Part shown: positions 1 through 6,988 of the stretch, piece after piece | Numbering within the stretch: the stretch's first letter is position 1 | Layout: every line of letters begins with the position of its first letter | NCBI GenBank assembly: GCA_002310195.1 | Contig: DBYS01000008.1 | Coordinates: 127,681-146,641 of the forward strand | Direction: 5' to 3' | DNA length: 18,961 nucleotides | Source of the DNA: Bacteroidales bacterium UBA1180 | GTDB lineage: Bacteria; Bacteroidota; Bacteroidia; Bacteroidales; Paludibacteraceae | Notes under the pieces: generated by a model | Told to the model about the DNA's origin: nothing | The model's input: the letters and a program-made list of their open reading frames with translations, nothing else | The model's database searches: none | Translations under genes and position numbers: made by a program

Positions 1-219
1 CCCCGGTTCTTATCTCCGGCTGTGCCTCCGAACGATTATTGCAGGGCAATTTTCGAGTCCCCTATGCTCCACAACACAAGTCCGGTCTATCGCCGGACTG
101 GTGGGAGCATGTGAGTGGCCTCGCACCCCGGTTCTTATCTCCGGCTGTGCCTCCGAACGATTATTGCAGGGCAATTTTCGAGTCCCCTATGCTCCACAAC
201 ACAAGTCCGGTTTATCGCC
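1..219. repeat. 125-bp tandem repeat, two copies, truncated at left edge
   Basis: Bases 1-94 recur at 126-219 with a single difference (C87 versus T212), a period of 125 bp. After base 219 the second copy diverges from the first. The period is not a multiple of three and no convincing protein is encoded, so this looks like a non-coding tandem repeat whose further copies may lie to the left of the window. The array ends about 65 bp before the lipoprotein start at 284. No transposase or recombinase is visible beside it. Confidence 0.85.
64..110. other. Hairpin inside the tandem repeat unit
   Basis: Bases 79-85 (AGTCCGG) pair perfectly with 93-99 (CCGGACT) around a 7-nt loop. Outside this, 64-72 (ATGCTCCAC) pairs with 101-110 (GTGGGAGCAT) with one bulged G, giving a long two-part stem. 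The right arms fall in the segment missing from the second copy, so only the first copy can form the whole structure. No T-tract follows, so it is not an obvious terminator. Confidence 0.6.
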
Positions 220-283
220 CAAATGTGGTCGATGGTTAGCGTGTGCCAATACGATCATTATTGAAAGAAATAAATTCGAAGAT

Positions 284-1735
284 ATGAAAAACTATTCATC
301 AATCCTCTTAGCCTTGCCGCTGCTGCTGGCAGGCTGTGGTGTGACACGTATCGTTACCGTTGCACCCGAACCCGTTGTTGTGGCCCAACCTGCTACGCAG
401 ACAGTCGTGGTCGCTCAACCCCAATCGACCCAGGTCGTTTATGCACAACCCGTGAGCACCACCGCTACGTACCCGCGCACGCGCACCACGCGTACCACTA
501 CTATAGAGGTGACGCCCCTGACGCAAGACATCAGTCTGTACCTCGATCTGCAAGCCGTTGCTGCTGCTTTTGCGCAGTCGAATAGCGTCGAGGAGTTTGA
601 GCAGATACTGAACTCCAGTTCGTACATCATCTCCAACCTCGACCTCAACCACGACGGGTATATCGATTATCTCCGTGTGCTTGAGACCCTTGAAGGCCGC
701 ACCCATGTGCTGCTCATCCAGTCCGTGCTGGCCGCTAACATCTATCAGGATGTAGCCACGCTTGTTGTAGAGATGGGACTGACCACGCCGTATGTTCAGG
801 TGATTGGTGCGCCGTATATCTACGGTACGAACTATATCATCGAGCCTGTGTTCTACAAACGTCCGCCGCTGTTCGATCGCTTCGGCCGTCCGAAATACGT
901 CTACTGGCGTTCGCCGTACTACTGGGATCACTTCCCTCACCACTACGGCCATCATGCTCCGTACCATCTCGGTCATTATCAGGAGTATGTACATACGTTT
1001 ATGGAGCACCACCACTACTGCCACCACGTGACTTACGTCGATCACTACCACTATCCCAAGTATGATGAGGTGACCCGTCCCGTATCGCGTGGCGATTATG
1101 CGCAGCAGTATCCCGAGCAGTCGTTCTCGCGCCGCACTACGGCAACCTACGTACCGCAAGGCAGCACGACCGCTTCGCGCGTGACTAACGCCCGTCAGCT
1201 GCAGCAAGCTGTTGAACAGTCCGGCGCATCGCGTACGACTACCAGCACACGCTCTACATCCACGAGCAGTGCCACCACCAGCCGTCAATCGGCAGCACAG
1301 CCTGCTACCGGCTCGCGCACCGCAGAGTCCTCGCGCACAACTACATCGGCTTCGACTACCCAGCGCACGCAGTCTGCGGCTACACAAAAGGAGCCGACGA
1401 CATCTACCCGTACCACCAGTTCGACTGCTACAACTACGCAGTCCAGACCTACGACGAGCAGCTCGCGCACAACCTCTGCTACCCAGCAGCCAGCAACCTC
1501 CACACGTTCGTCCAGCACGACGACTACTCGTGTGCGCACCTCAGGCACAACCAGCACGAAACGTACGCCTTCGACCAGCACGCGTTCAAGCAGTAGTAGC
1601 AGCACATCGCGTTCGGCCGCCACAAGCACCAGCAGCCGTAGCAGTAGTTCAAGCAGCTCAAGCAGCTCGAGCAGCCGCTCGGGCAGTACCAGTTCGCGTA
1701 CTACTGACAGCAAGTCGACATCAACACGCCGATAA
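284..1735 (+). CDS. Putative lipoprotein with His/Tyr-rich region and Ser/Thr/Arg-rich tail
   Basis: A 483-residue protein of unknown function. I chose the ATG at 284 because it gives a lipoprotein signal with lipobox LAGC (Cys18); upstream in-frame starts would read through the non-coding tandem repeat. Residues 31-56 carry three VV(V/Y)AQP repeats. A folded-looking domain covers about 80-200 and includes DLNHDGYID (120-128), which resembles an EF-hand or dockerin calcium loop but has Arg at loop position 12. Residues 207-261 are rich in His and Tyr (EHHHYCHH). From about 315 to the end the chain is almost only Ser, Thr, Arg and Ala, with a run of 12 Ser. It is probably anchored in the envelope with a long disordered basic tail. 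The methyltransferase gene starts at the base after its stop codon, in the same frame. Confidence 0.8.
   Translation: MKNYSSILLALPLLLAGCGVTRIVTVAPEPVVVAQPATQTVVVAQPQSTQVVYAQPVSTTATYPRTRTTRTTTIEVTPLTQDISLYLDLQAVAAAFAQSNSVEEFEQILNSSSYIISNLDLNHDGYIDYLRVLETLEGRTHVLLIQSVLAANIYQDVATLVVEMGLTTPYVQVIGAPYIYGTNYIIEPVFYKRPPLFDRFGRPKYVYWRSPYYWDHFPHHYGHHAPYHLGHYQEYVHTFMEHHHYCHHVTYVDHYHYPKYDEVTRPVSRGDYAQQYPEQSFSRRTTATYVPQGSTTASRVTNARQLQQAVEQSGASRTTTSTRSTSTSSATTSRQSAAQPATGSRTAESSRTTTSASTTQRTQSAATQKEPTTSTRTTSSTATTTQSRPTTSSSRTTSATQQPATSTRSSSTTTTRVRTSGTTSTKRTPSTSTRSSSSSSTSRSAATSTSSRSSSSSSSSSSSSRSGSTSSRTTDSKSTSTRR
1649..1675 (+). repeat. 9-bp tandem repeat in the Ser-rich tail
   Basis: Three consecutive 9-bp units (TCAAGCAGC, TCAAGCAGC, TCGAGCAGC) encode part of the poly-Ser run of the lipoprotein. 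The unit is a multiple of three, so copy-number change would alter tail length without shifting the frame. Confidence 0.75.
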
Positions 1736-2560
1736 GTGTCCTTCGGCAATGCGTTATATCGTGCCCGGAGCTACGTCCGTCATCAGCTGACGGCGTGGCA
1801 CACCGGCGGCGAAGGCATACACTCTCCGACACTGTTCTACATAGTGCGGATGATTGTGTATGACGCCAATGCCTACTATGCCTACCCGCGCATCGAGCAG
1901 CAGCGCGCCGCTCTGCTGCGCAGTACGGCCACGGTACAGCAGCTCGATTACGGTACAGGCTCCGATATGCCGCAGGCCGGCACGCCGATCGCTACGCTCA
2001 AGCGCGTGGCGGATATAGCGCGCACGCACCTTGAATCGCCGAAGATAGCGCAACTGCTCTATCGCCTCGTCAACTATCTCACCGAAGCCGAACAACGGCC
2101 GCTGACGGTACTTGAACTCGGCACATCGCTCGGCATAACGACAGCTTACCTCGCCTCGCCGTCGCCAAAGAATACCGTACTGACCTACGAAGGGGCGTCC
2201 GATGTTCTGGATGAAGCAATGGCGATCTGGCGAACTCTCGGGTTGACGAACATACAGCCGGTGGTAGGTAATATCGATGATACATTGCCCAAAACCTGCC
2301 CGAAGCATATCGATCTGGCGTATATCGATGCCAATCATACGCGTGAGGCAACGATGCGGTATTTCCGCAAACTGCTGCCGGCAATGGGCAATCACAGCAT
2401 CATGGTGTTCGACGATATACACCACTCGCCCGAGATGGAGCAGGCGTGGCGTGAGATACAGACCTTCGAACAGGTAACCAGCACGCTCGACCTCTATCAC
2501 GTAGGCATCGTGCTGTTTAACAAGCATTATATCCGCAAGCACTATCGTCTGCGCATATAG
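1736..2560 (+). CDS. Class I SAM-dependent methyltransferase
   Basis: A 274-residue protein with the Rossmann-type methyltransferase pattern. Motif I is VLELGTSLGITTAYLA (125-140), the acidic ribose-binding candidate is Glu152 in LTYEG, and later motifs are IDANH (197-201) and FDDIHHS (225-231), as in O-methyltransferase-like Methyltransf_24 proteins. The start is a GTG immediately after the TAA of the upstream gene. It is the most upstream start possible, and it keeps the N-terminal segment RHQLTA...GEGIHSP (16-31), which I recall as typical of Bacteroidota homologues. Direct abutment suggests translational coupling to the lipoprotein gene. The substrate cannot be told from sequence. Confidence 0.85.
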   Translation: MSFGNALYRARSYVRHQLTAWHTGGEGIHSPTLFYIVRMIVYDANAYYAYPRIEQQRAALLRSTATVQQLDYGTGSDMPQAGTPIATLKRVADIARTHLESPKIAQLLYRLVNYLTEAEQRPLTVLELGTSLGITTAYLASPSPKNTVLTYEGASDVLDEAMAIWRTLGLTNIQPVVGNIDDTLPKTCPKHIDLAYIDANHTREATMRYFRKLLPAMGNHSIMVFDDIHHSPEMEQAWREIQTFEQVTSTLDLYHVGIVLFNKHYIRKHYRLRI

Positions 2561-2596
2561 GATATGCTGTGATGACGAACTAACGATCCATAGTAT

Positions 2597-3202
2597 ATGA
2601 TTTATACCAAAACCGGCGATAACGGTACAACCTCACTGGCTGACGGCAACCGTGTACGCAAGAGCGACCCGCGGATAGAGGCCTACGGCACATCCGACGA
2701 ACTGAACTCCTACTTCGGATGGCTTGGCGCACTGCTCGCAGAGATAGGCGAACAGATCCCGCTCGACGAGCCGCTGAACGATGTAGCCGTACATACGGCG
2801 CAAATCGGAGTGGTGCAGAACAAGTTGTTCAATCTCGGTGCGTTCCTCTCCTGTGCGCCCGGCGAATGGATCACGCCCGACGATGTGAGCGAAGTGGAGC
2901 ATTGGATTGATGCCATCCAAGCCGAACTGCCGCCGCAACACGCGTTTATCCTGCCCGCAGGCAGTCAGGCGATAGCTGCTGCACATATATGCCGGACAGT
3001 GACCAGAAGACTCGAACGGCTGATGGTCCGGCTGGCAGAAAATCAAACAGACCAAACTGACAATTTTGACAATACTGACGCGCAAAATAATGACCTGATG
3101 ATTGCCATCCGTTGGGTGAACAGATTATCGGATTATTGTTTCGTTTTAGCCCGTAAATGTGCCATTTTGCAAAAAAAAGCACCTGTTGAGTGGAAAAAAT
3201 GA
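2597..3202 (+). CDS. PduO-type cob(I)alamin (corrinoid) adenosyltransferase
   Basis: A 201-residue homologue of the PduO/MMAB ATP:corrinoid adenosyltransferases, which transfer the adenosyl group of ATP to cob(I)alamin to form the B12 coenzyme. Family motifs in order: YTKTGDNGTT (3-12, ATP-binding N terminus), DPRIEAYGTSDELNS (24-38), FILPAGS (117-123), RTVTRRLERL (133-142) and NRLSDYCFVLAR (175-186). The start is an ATG 36 bp after the methyltransferase stop. Residues 149-165 form an Asp/Asn/Thr/Gln-rich insert in an AT-rich patch encoded by short repeats, probably a surface loop. The family call is firm; no other B12 gene is in the window. Confidence 0.93.
   Translation: MIYTKTGDNGTTSLADGNRVRKSDPRIEAYGTSDELNSYFGWLGALLAEIGEQIPLDEPLNDVAVHTAQIGVVQNKLFNLGAFLSCAPGEWITPDDVSEVEHWIDAIQAELPPQHAFILPAGSQAIAAAHICRTVTRRLERLMVRLAENQTDQTDNFDNTDAQNNDLMIAIRWVNRLSDYCFVLARKCAILQKKAPVEWKK
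3050..3076 (+). repeat. 9-bp tandem repeat encoding a T-D-N loop in the adenosyltransferase
   Basis: Three 9-bp units (GACCAAACT, GACAATTTT, GACAATACT) followed by a fourth, degenerate unit starting GAC at 3077. They encode residues 152-160 and keep the frame. The patch is clearly more AT-rich than the rest of the gene. Confidence 0.65.
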
Positions 3203-3220
3203 AAAAAAATCGAAAAAAAC

Positions 3221-3251
3221 TTGCACAATTCGATATTTTTTTGTACCTTTG
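3221..3251 (+). promoter_or_regulatory. Bacteroidota-type promoter for the DUF2795-T9SS operon
   Basis: TTGC at 3221-3224 and TACCTTTG at 3244-3251 are separated by 19 bp, matching the Bacteroidota -33/-7 promoter (TTTG or TTGC, 19-21 bp, TAnnTTTG). It begins 18 bp after the adenosyltransferase stop in an A/T-rich gap. The extended -7 sequence TTGTACCTTTGCGC is nearly identical to the two other promoters in this window. Confidence 0.85.
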
Positions 3252-3265
3252 CGCGAAAATTTTGT

Positions 3266-3302
3266 TATCATGCGCCGCAAGCGCACTGCTTTGCGTATGA
3301 TA
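3266..3302 (+). promoter_or_regulatory. Hairpin in the 5' leader of the T9SS operon
   Basis: Bases 3266-3275 (TATCATGCGC) pair with 3293-3302 (GCGTATGATA), ten pairs with one G-U. A short inner stem (3279-3282 with 3288-3291) sits inside. The hairpin lies between the promoter and the DUF2795 start at 3328 and has no T-tract, so it is more likely a leader structure for stability, protein binding or attenuation than a terminator. Confidence 0.6.
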
Positions 3303-3327
3303 GTATGTGGTAAATAACACAGCAACT

Positions 3328-3549
3328 ATGTATTGGAATCTGGAATTGGCATCGAAATTGGAAGATGCTCCATGGCCTGCCACACGCGATGAATTGCTGG
3401 ACTATGCCCAGCGCACCGGCGCGCCAATGGAAGTGATTGAGAACCTCAACGAGATTGAGGATGACGAGGAGGAGTTCGAGTCGATAGAAGACCTCTGGCC
3501 GGATTTCCCGACCAAAGATGACTTCTTCTTTGACGAGGAAGAGTATTAG
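3328..3549 (+). CDS. DUF2795 small acidic protein
   Basis: A 73-residue protein of unknown function. The N-terminal half (MYWNLELASKLEDAPWPAT, then RDELLDYAQRTGAPMEVIENL) matches my memory of the DUF2795 family of Bacteroidota. The C-terminal half is very acidic (IEDDEEEFESIEDLWPDF, ending FFFDEEEY). I chose the ATG at 3328 over an in-frame GTG at 3307 because family members begin with MYW. It is the first gene behind the promoter at 3221 and lies 24 bp before porP with no terminator between, so it should be co-transcribed with the secretion genes. No catalytic motif is visible; a binding or adaptor role would be a guess. Confidence 0.85.
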   Translation: MYWNLELASKLEDAPWPATRDELLDYAQRTGAPMEVIENLNEIEDDEEEFESIEDLWPDFPTKDDFFFDEEEY

Positions 3550-3573
3550 TCCTTGCGGATTCAATACGCATAT

Positions 3574-4545
3574 ATGTATGTTGGCGTGAGCGTGAAGCGA
3601 ATTGTTCTGCTGGTAGGGGTTATTGTGTGTGGCGTGTACGCAGCCCGCGCGCAGTTCGACCCGCAAATAGGACAATACATGTATCTGCCAACAGCCTACA
3701 ACCCTGCGGCGGCAGGGGAAGACGACCTGATGAAGGTGGCGGGCTTGCACCGCATGCAGTTCACGGGCATCAAGAATGCTCCGATGACTACATACTTCTC
3801 ATTCAGTTCGCCGTTTGTGATAGGCAAGACGAAGCATGCTGCCGGAGTACGGTTCCTGAACGACAGGTTCGGTCTGTTCTCCAACCAAGCGTTGCACGCG
3901 CAATACGCGTACAGGCAGCGCATAGGCAAGGGCACACTGGCGATAGGAGTCGATCTGGGGTTTGTGAATATCAGTTTCGCTAACGACAGCGTTAACCTCA
4001 GCCAACTCAATGCCGACTACTTCACGCAGTCCGATCCGGCGCTGCCGACAGGACAGGGAGGTAACGGCATGACCTTCGACCTGGGAGCAGGCGTATGGTA
4101 CTCGGCGCCGACATGGTGGGTAGGAGTGAGCATGAGTCATCTCACGTACCCTACACTCCACTGGAGCGATGAGTCGGACTACCACCTCAAGGGAACGATG
4201 TACATCGCCGGAGGATACAACTGGAGGCTGCGGAACAAAGATTGGGTGCTCAAGCCATCGGCACTGGTGATGACGGACTTCGTCAGTTGGGACGCAAACA
4301 TCGCCATGATGGCCGAACTCAGGGAGAAGTACCGCTTCGGACTGAGTTACCGCATCCTCGGCAATGTCGGACTGATACTCGGCATCGATATCATCTCCGG
4401 ACTGCAACTGGGATACACCTACGAACTGCCGACATCGAAACTGATATACGAGAGCTACGGCTCGCATGAGATTTATCTCGCGTATGGATTCGATATCCTG
4501 CGCCCCAAACGCACCAACCGGTACAAGAGCGTCCGGTACTTGTAA
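3574..4545 (+). CDS. porP: Type IX secretion system membrane protein, PorP/SprF family
   Basis: A 323-residue outer-membrane beta-barrel-type protein of the PorP/SprF family. After a signal peptide (cleavage likely at ARA|QF) comes the family opening FDPQIGQYMYLPTAYNPAAAG, followed by alternating amphipathic strands, including HAAGVRFLNDRFGLFS and a C-terminal GLQLGYTYELPTSKL. In P. gingivalis PorP is needed for type IX secretion; SprF homologues link substrates or the motor to the outer membrane. I preferred the ATG at 3574; a TTG at 3553 and a GTG at 3592 are in-frame alternatives. Its place directly before porK supports the assignment as the core PorP rather than one of the many SprF paralogues. 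Confidence 0.92.
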   Translation: MYVGVSVKRIVLLVGVIVCGVYAARAQFDPQIGQYMYLPTAYNPAAAGEDDLMKVAGLHRMQFTGIKNAPMTTYFSFSSPFVIGKTKHAAGVRFLNDRFGLFSNQALHAQYAYRQRIGKGTLAIGVDLGFVNISFANDSVNLSQLNADYFTQSDPALPTGQGGNGMTFDLGAGVWYSAPTWWVGVSMSHLTYPTLHWSDESDYHLKGTMYIAGGYNWRLRNKDWVLKPSALVMTDFVSWDANIAMMAELREKYRFGLSYRILGNVGLILGIDIISGLQLGYTYELPTSKLIYESYGSHEIYLAYGFDILRPKRTNRYKSVRYL

Positions 4546-4556
4546 CAGACAACAGC

Positions 4557-4576
4557 TTCAGCCACTTTGGGCTGAA
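4557..4576 (+). other. Intercistronic hairpin between porP and porK
   Basis: TTCAGCC (4557-4563) pairs perfectly with GGCTGAA (4570-4576) around a 6-nt loop. It begins 12 bases after the porP stop and has no T-run, so it probably marks the 3' end of the porP segment for processing or stability rather than stopping transcription. Confidence 0.5.
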
Positions 4577-4610
4577 CAAACATAAACACGAAACTACATA
4601 ACATTAATTG

Positions 4611-6011
4611 ATGGATATGAAACTTAAAACTCTTCTGCCAATTCTGACGCTGGTGATAGCGTTGATAGGTTGCAACAAACCCGCAGGTGAATTGGTAGGT
4701 TCCGGTAAAGCAAAGAAATTCTCGGAGGCAGATCCGTATGGTATGCTTCTTATCCGCAAGGGTAGCTTCATGAAAGGTGAGAACACACAGTCTAACCTGT
4801 TTACCCTGCCTGACAACAAGGTGATGTCTACCGTTGATGCCTTTTGGATGGACGAGACGGAGATCACCAACAACGAGTACAAGCAGTTCGTTCTTTGGGT
4901 GCGTGACTCGATCGCTATGACGCTGCTTATGCGTTGGGAGGATTATGCTGATCATGAGTTGTTCATGAAGCAAGTGGAGGTGCTCCATCAGGCCGAAGGC
5001 GGCGAGGGATGGGAACTCCTGCCCGATACGGTATTGAACTGGACAGCCACGAACAGGATCCCTTGGAACAAATACATGACCGACGAAGAGGTGCGCAATG
5101 CGTTGCACCCGTTGTTCTATTCCGACAACACGTTCAACACCAACCGTATGCACTACCACTACTCGTGGAAGAACTACGACCAGGCGAAGTTGCAGCAGAA
5201 CAAGTTCGACGTTGCCAAGGGTAAGTACCCCGACAACGCAACAGCACGTGTTGACTCGTTCTGGGTGGATCCCGACGGTGCTATTCACGACACTACGCTC
5301 GTTCGCAAACTTGTTGAGCCAAAAGACCTCTACACCGAGTGCATCATCAATATCTACCCCGATACGATGGTGTGGATTCGTGACTTCCAGCAGGCATACA
5401 ACGATCCGAAGATGCTCAAGTACTTCTCGCACGAAGGTTACGCCAACTATCCTGTAGTGGGTGTTACATGGGAGCAGGCACATGCGTTCTGCAACTGGCG
5501 TTCGAAGATCATGGTTGACAATGCCGGTCTCGATGCACAGGTTTATCGTCTGCCGACGGAGGCTGAGTGGGAGTATGCAGCACGTGGCGGCCGTAAGATG
5601 GCTACCTATCCTTGGGGCGGTAACTATGTGCGCGACTACAAGGGTTGCTTCCTTGCTAACTTCAAGCCCTATCACGGTGCTTACAACGATGATACCGGCA
5701 ACGCCCCGATGGCTGTAGCTTCGTATCGTCCGAACGACTTCGGTCTGTTCGATATGGCCGGTAATGTGTCGGAGTGGACACTCGAGTCGTTCTCGCCGAC
5801 GCTGAACAGCATCATCCACGACTACAACCCGAACCACGCATACATGGCTCGTAAAGATGACCCCGACCAGCTCAAGCGTAAGGTAATCAAGGGCGGTAGC
5901 TGGAAGGATGTGAAGGACTATCTGCAGTGCGGTGCCCGTGACTACGAGTATCAGTACGAGAGCCGTCCGTACATCGGCTTCCGCTGCGTGCGCTCGTACA
6001 TCGGCGAATAA
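4611..6011 (+). CDS. porK: Type IX secretion system ring lipoprotein PorK/GldK
   Basis: A 466-residue lipoprotein with lipobox LIGC (Cys21). The rest is a formylglycine-generating-enzyme (FGE/sulfatase-modifying) fold: EITNNEYKQF (84-93), YPVVGVTWEQAHAFCNW (280-296), RLPTEAEWEYAARGG (313-327), FGLFDMAGNVSEW (377-389) and a C-terminal GFRCVRSY. This is the PorK/GldK pattern. PorK and PorN form a large ring under the outer membrane that is part of the T9SS; the FGE fold is not known to be catalytic here. The central stretch of about 100-275 is an insertion relative to plain FGE domains. Start choice is between ATG 4611 and ATG 4617; both give a good signal peptide. Confidence 0.95.
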   Translation: MDMKLKTLLPILTLVIALIGCNKPAGELVGSGKAKKFSEADPYGMLLIRKGSFMKGENTQSNLFTLPDNKVMSTVDAFWMDETEITNNEYKQFVLWVRDSIAMTLLMRWEDYADHELFMKQVEVLHQAEGGEGWELLPDTVLNWTATNRIPWNKYMTDEEVRNALHPLFYSDNTFNTNRMHYHYSWKNYDQAKLQQNKFDVAKGKYPDNATARVDSFWVDPDGAIHDTTLVRKLVEPKDLYTECIINIYPDTMVWIRDFQQAYNDPKMLKYFSHEGYANYPVVGVTWEQAHAFCNWRSKIMVDNAGLDAQVYRLPTEAEWEYAARGGRKMATYPWGGNYVRDYKGCFLANFKPYHGAYNDDTGNAPMAVASYRPNDFGLFDMAGNVSEWTLESFSPTLNSIIHDYNPNHAYMARKDDPDQLKRKVIKGGSWKDVKDYLQCGARDYEYQYESRPYIGFRCVRSYIGE

Positions 6012-6080
6012 GCGGTGACGAACAGCAAATTTGATAAATTAGTTAACAAAAAAAGTTATATCATTTAAAAATTCAAAAAA

Positions 6081-6941
6081 ATGGCTAACAAAGAGAAAAA
6101 AGGTGGATTCTTGGCATGGTATGAATCGTACCAAGGTAAACGTGTTACTGGTATCGTCTACTCCGTAGGTGCTGCCGTCGTAATTATCGGTGCATTGTTC
6201 AAGATCTTGCACTGGCCGGGTGCTTCTGCCGTGCTTATGATCGGTATGTTTACCGAGGCATTCCTTTTCACCATCGGTGTGCTGGATGCTCCTCACCCCG
6301 AGTTCCACTGGGAGCAAGTGTTCCCGCAATTGGTATCGCTTGAGAGTGGTTGCGAACCGAACCTCTATGCAGAGATCTCGCAGAGAGAGAAACCGACCCT
6401 TCTGGGCACTAACGGCCCTGCCGGCAACGGTGGTGGTGTCGGTATCCCGAGCGCTAATCTGTCCGACAAAGATCAGGCCAGCTTGAGTGAAGGCATTCAG
6501 AAGTTAGCCAAGACGGCTGCCCAGCTCAATGACCTCGGTAAGGTGGCTGAAGGAACCGCTAAGCTCGGCGAGAAGATGGAAGTGGCAGGTGTTGCTATGG
6601 AGAAGTTCGCTGCTTCGGCTACGAACATGTCCGGCCAGACTGAGGCTTATGAGAAAGGCTTGAACGCTGTCAACGCCAACCTCAATAACCTCAACGCCGT
6701 TTATGAGCTGCAACTCAAGAACGTACAGGCTCAGGCTGAGGCTCTCAAGCTTCAGGCTGACAAGACCAACGCCGCTACCGCTCAGGTTGAACTCATCTCC
6801 GAGGATATGAAGAAGGCTGCTGCTGCTACCTCCGCTGCCGTTAAGAGCAGTGAGGCATTCGAGGCCGCATCCAAGCAACTCGCTGCACAAGTTGCAGATC
6901 TCAACAAGGTTTATGGAAATATGCTCAATGCACTTGCATAA
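6081..6941 (+). CDS. porL: Type IX secretion system motor protein PorL/GldL
   Basis: A 286-residue inner-membrane protein. Residues about 23-42 and 48-68 are two transmembrane helices joined by the loop KILHWPGAS. Glu59 in the second helix (GMFTEAFLF) is the likely equivalent of the membrane glutamate essential for proton-driven GldL motors. A Gly-rich linker (112-121) leads into an Ala/Gln/Lys-rich cytoplasmic C terminus of helical, coiled-coil-like character (LNNLNAVYELQLKN). GldL and GldM together form the proton-powered rotary motor of type IX secretion and gliding. The 69-bp gap after porK is A/T-rich without a convincing promoter. Confidence 0.95.
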   Translation: MANKEKKGGFLAWYESYQGKRVTGIVYSVGAAVVIIGALFKILHWPGASAVLMIGMFTEAFLFTIGVLDAPHPEFHWEQVFPQLVSLESGCEPNLYAEISQREKPTLLGTNGPAGNGGGVGIPSANLSDKDQASLSEGIQKLAKTAAQLNDLGKVAEGTAKLGEKMEVAGVAMEKFAASATNMSGQTEAYEKGLNAVNANLNNLNAVYELQLKNVQAQAEALKLQADKTNAATAQVELISEDMKKAAAATSAAVKSSEAFEAASKQLAAQVADLNKVYGNMLNALA

Positions 6942-6988
6942 GTAAATCCATTTCCTGAAGTATAACACTTTAAATTCAGATTTCAGAA

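Noticed and set aside
104..195. tRNA-like sequence in the repeat (GGAGCAT...TTCGAGTCCCC...ATGCTCC)
   Set aside because: The ends pair like an acceptor stem and a T-loop-like string is present. However, no T-stem pairs at the right distance and no anticodon arm of normal size forms. The hairpin within one unit explains the pairing better.
101..283. N-terminal extension of the lipoprotein frame upstream of 284
   Set aside because: It would translate the non-coding 125-bp repeat and bury the lipoprotein signal peptide 61 residues inside the protein. The ATG at 284 gives a proper signal and lipobox.
308..1387. Long open frame on the - strand opposite the lipoprotein
   Set aside because: Its composition mirrors the Ser/Thr/Arg-rich codons of the + strand gene and it has no recognisable domain or start signal. 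It is a shadow of biased codon use.
4473..5837. 454-codon open frame on the - strand opposite porK
   Set aside because: porK on the + strand is certain from its motifs, and the antisense frame shows no domain and no promoter.
6030..6066. Possible promoter between porK and porL (TTTG, then TATCATTT)
   Set aside because: The spacing is about 25 bp and the -7 box lacks the TTTG. The gap is simply AT-rich.
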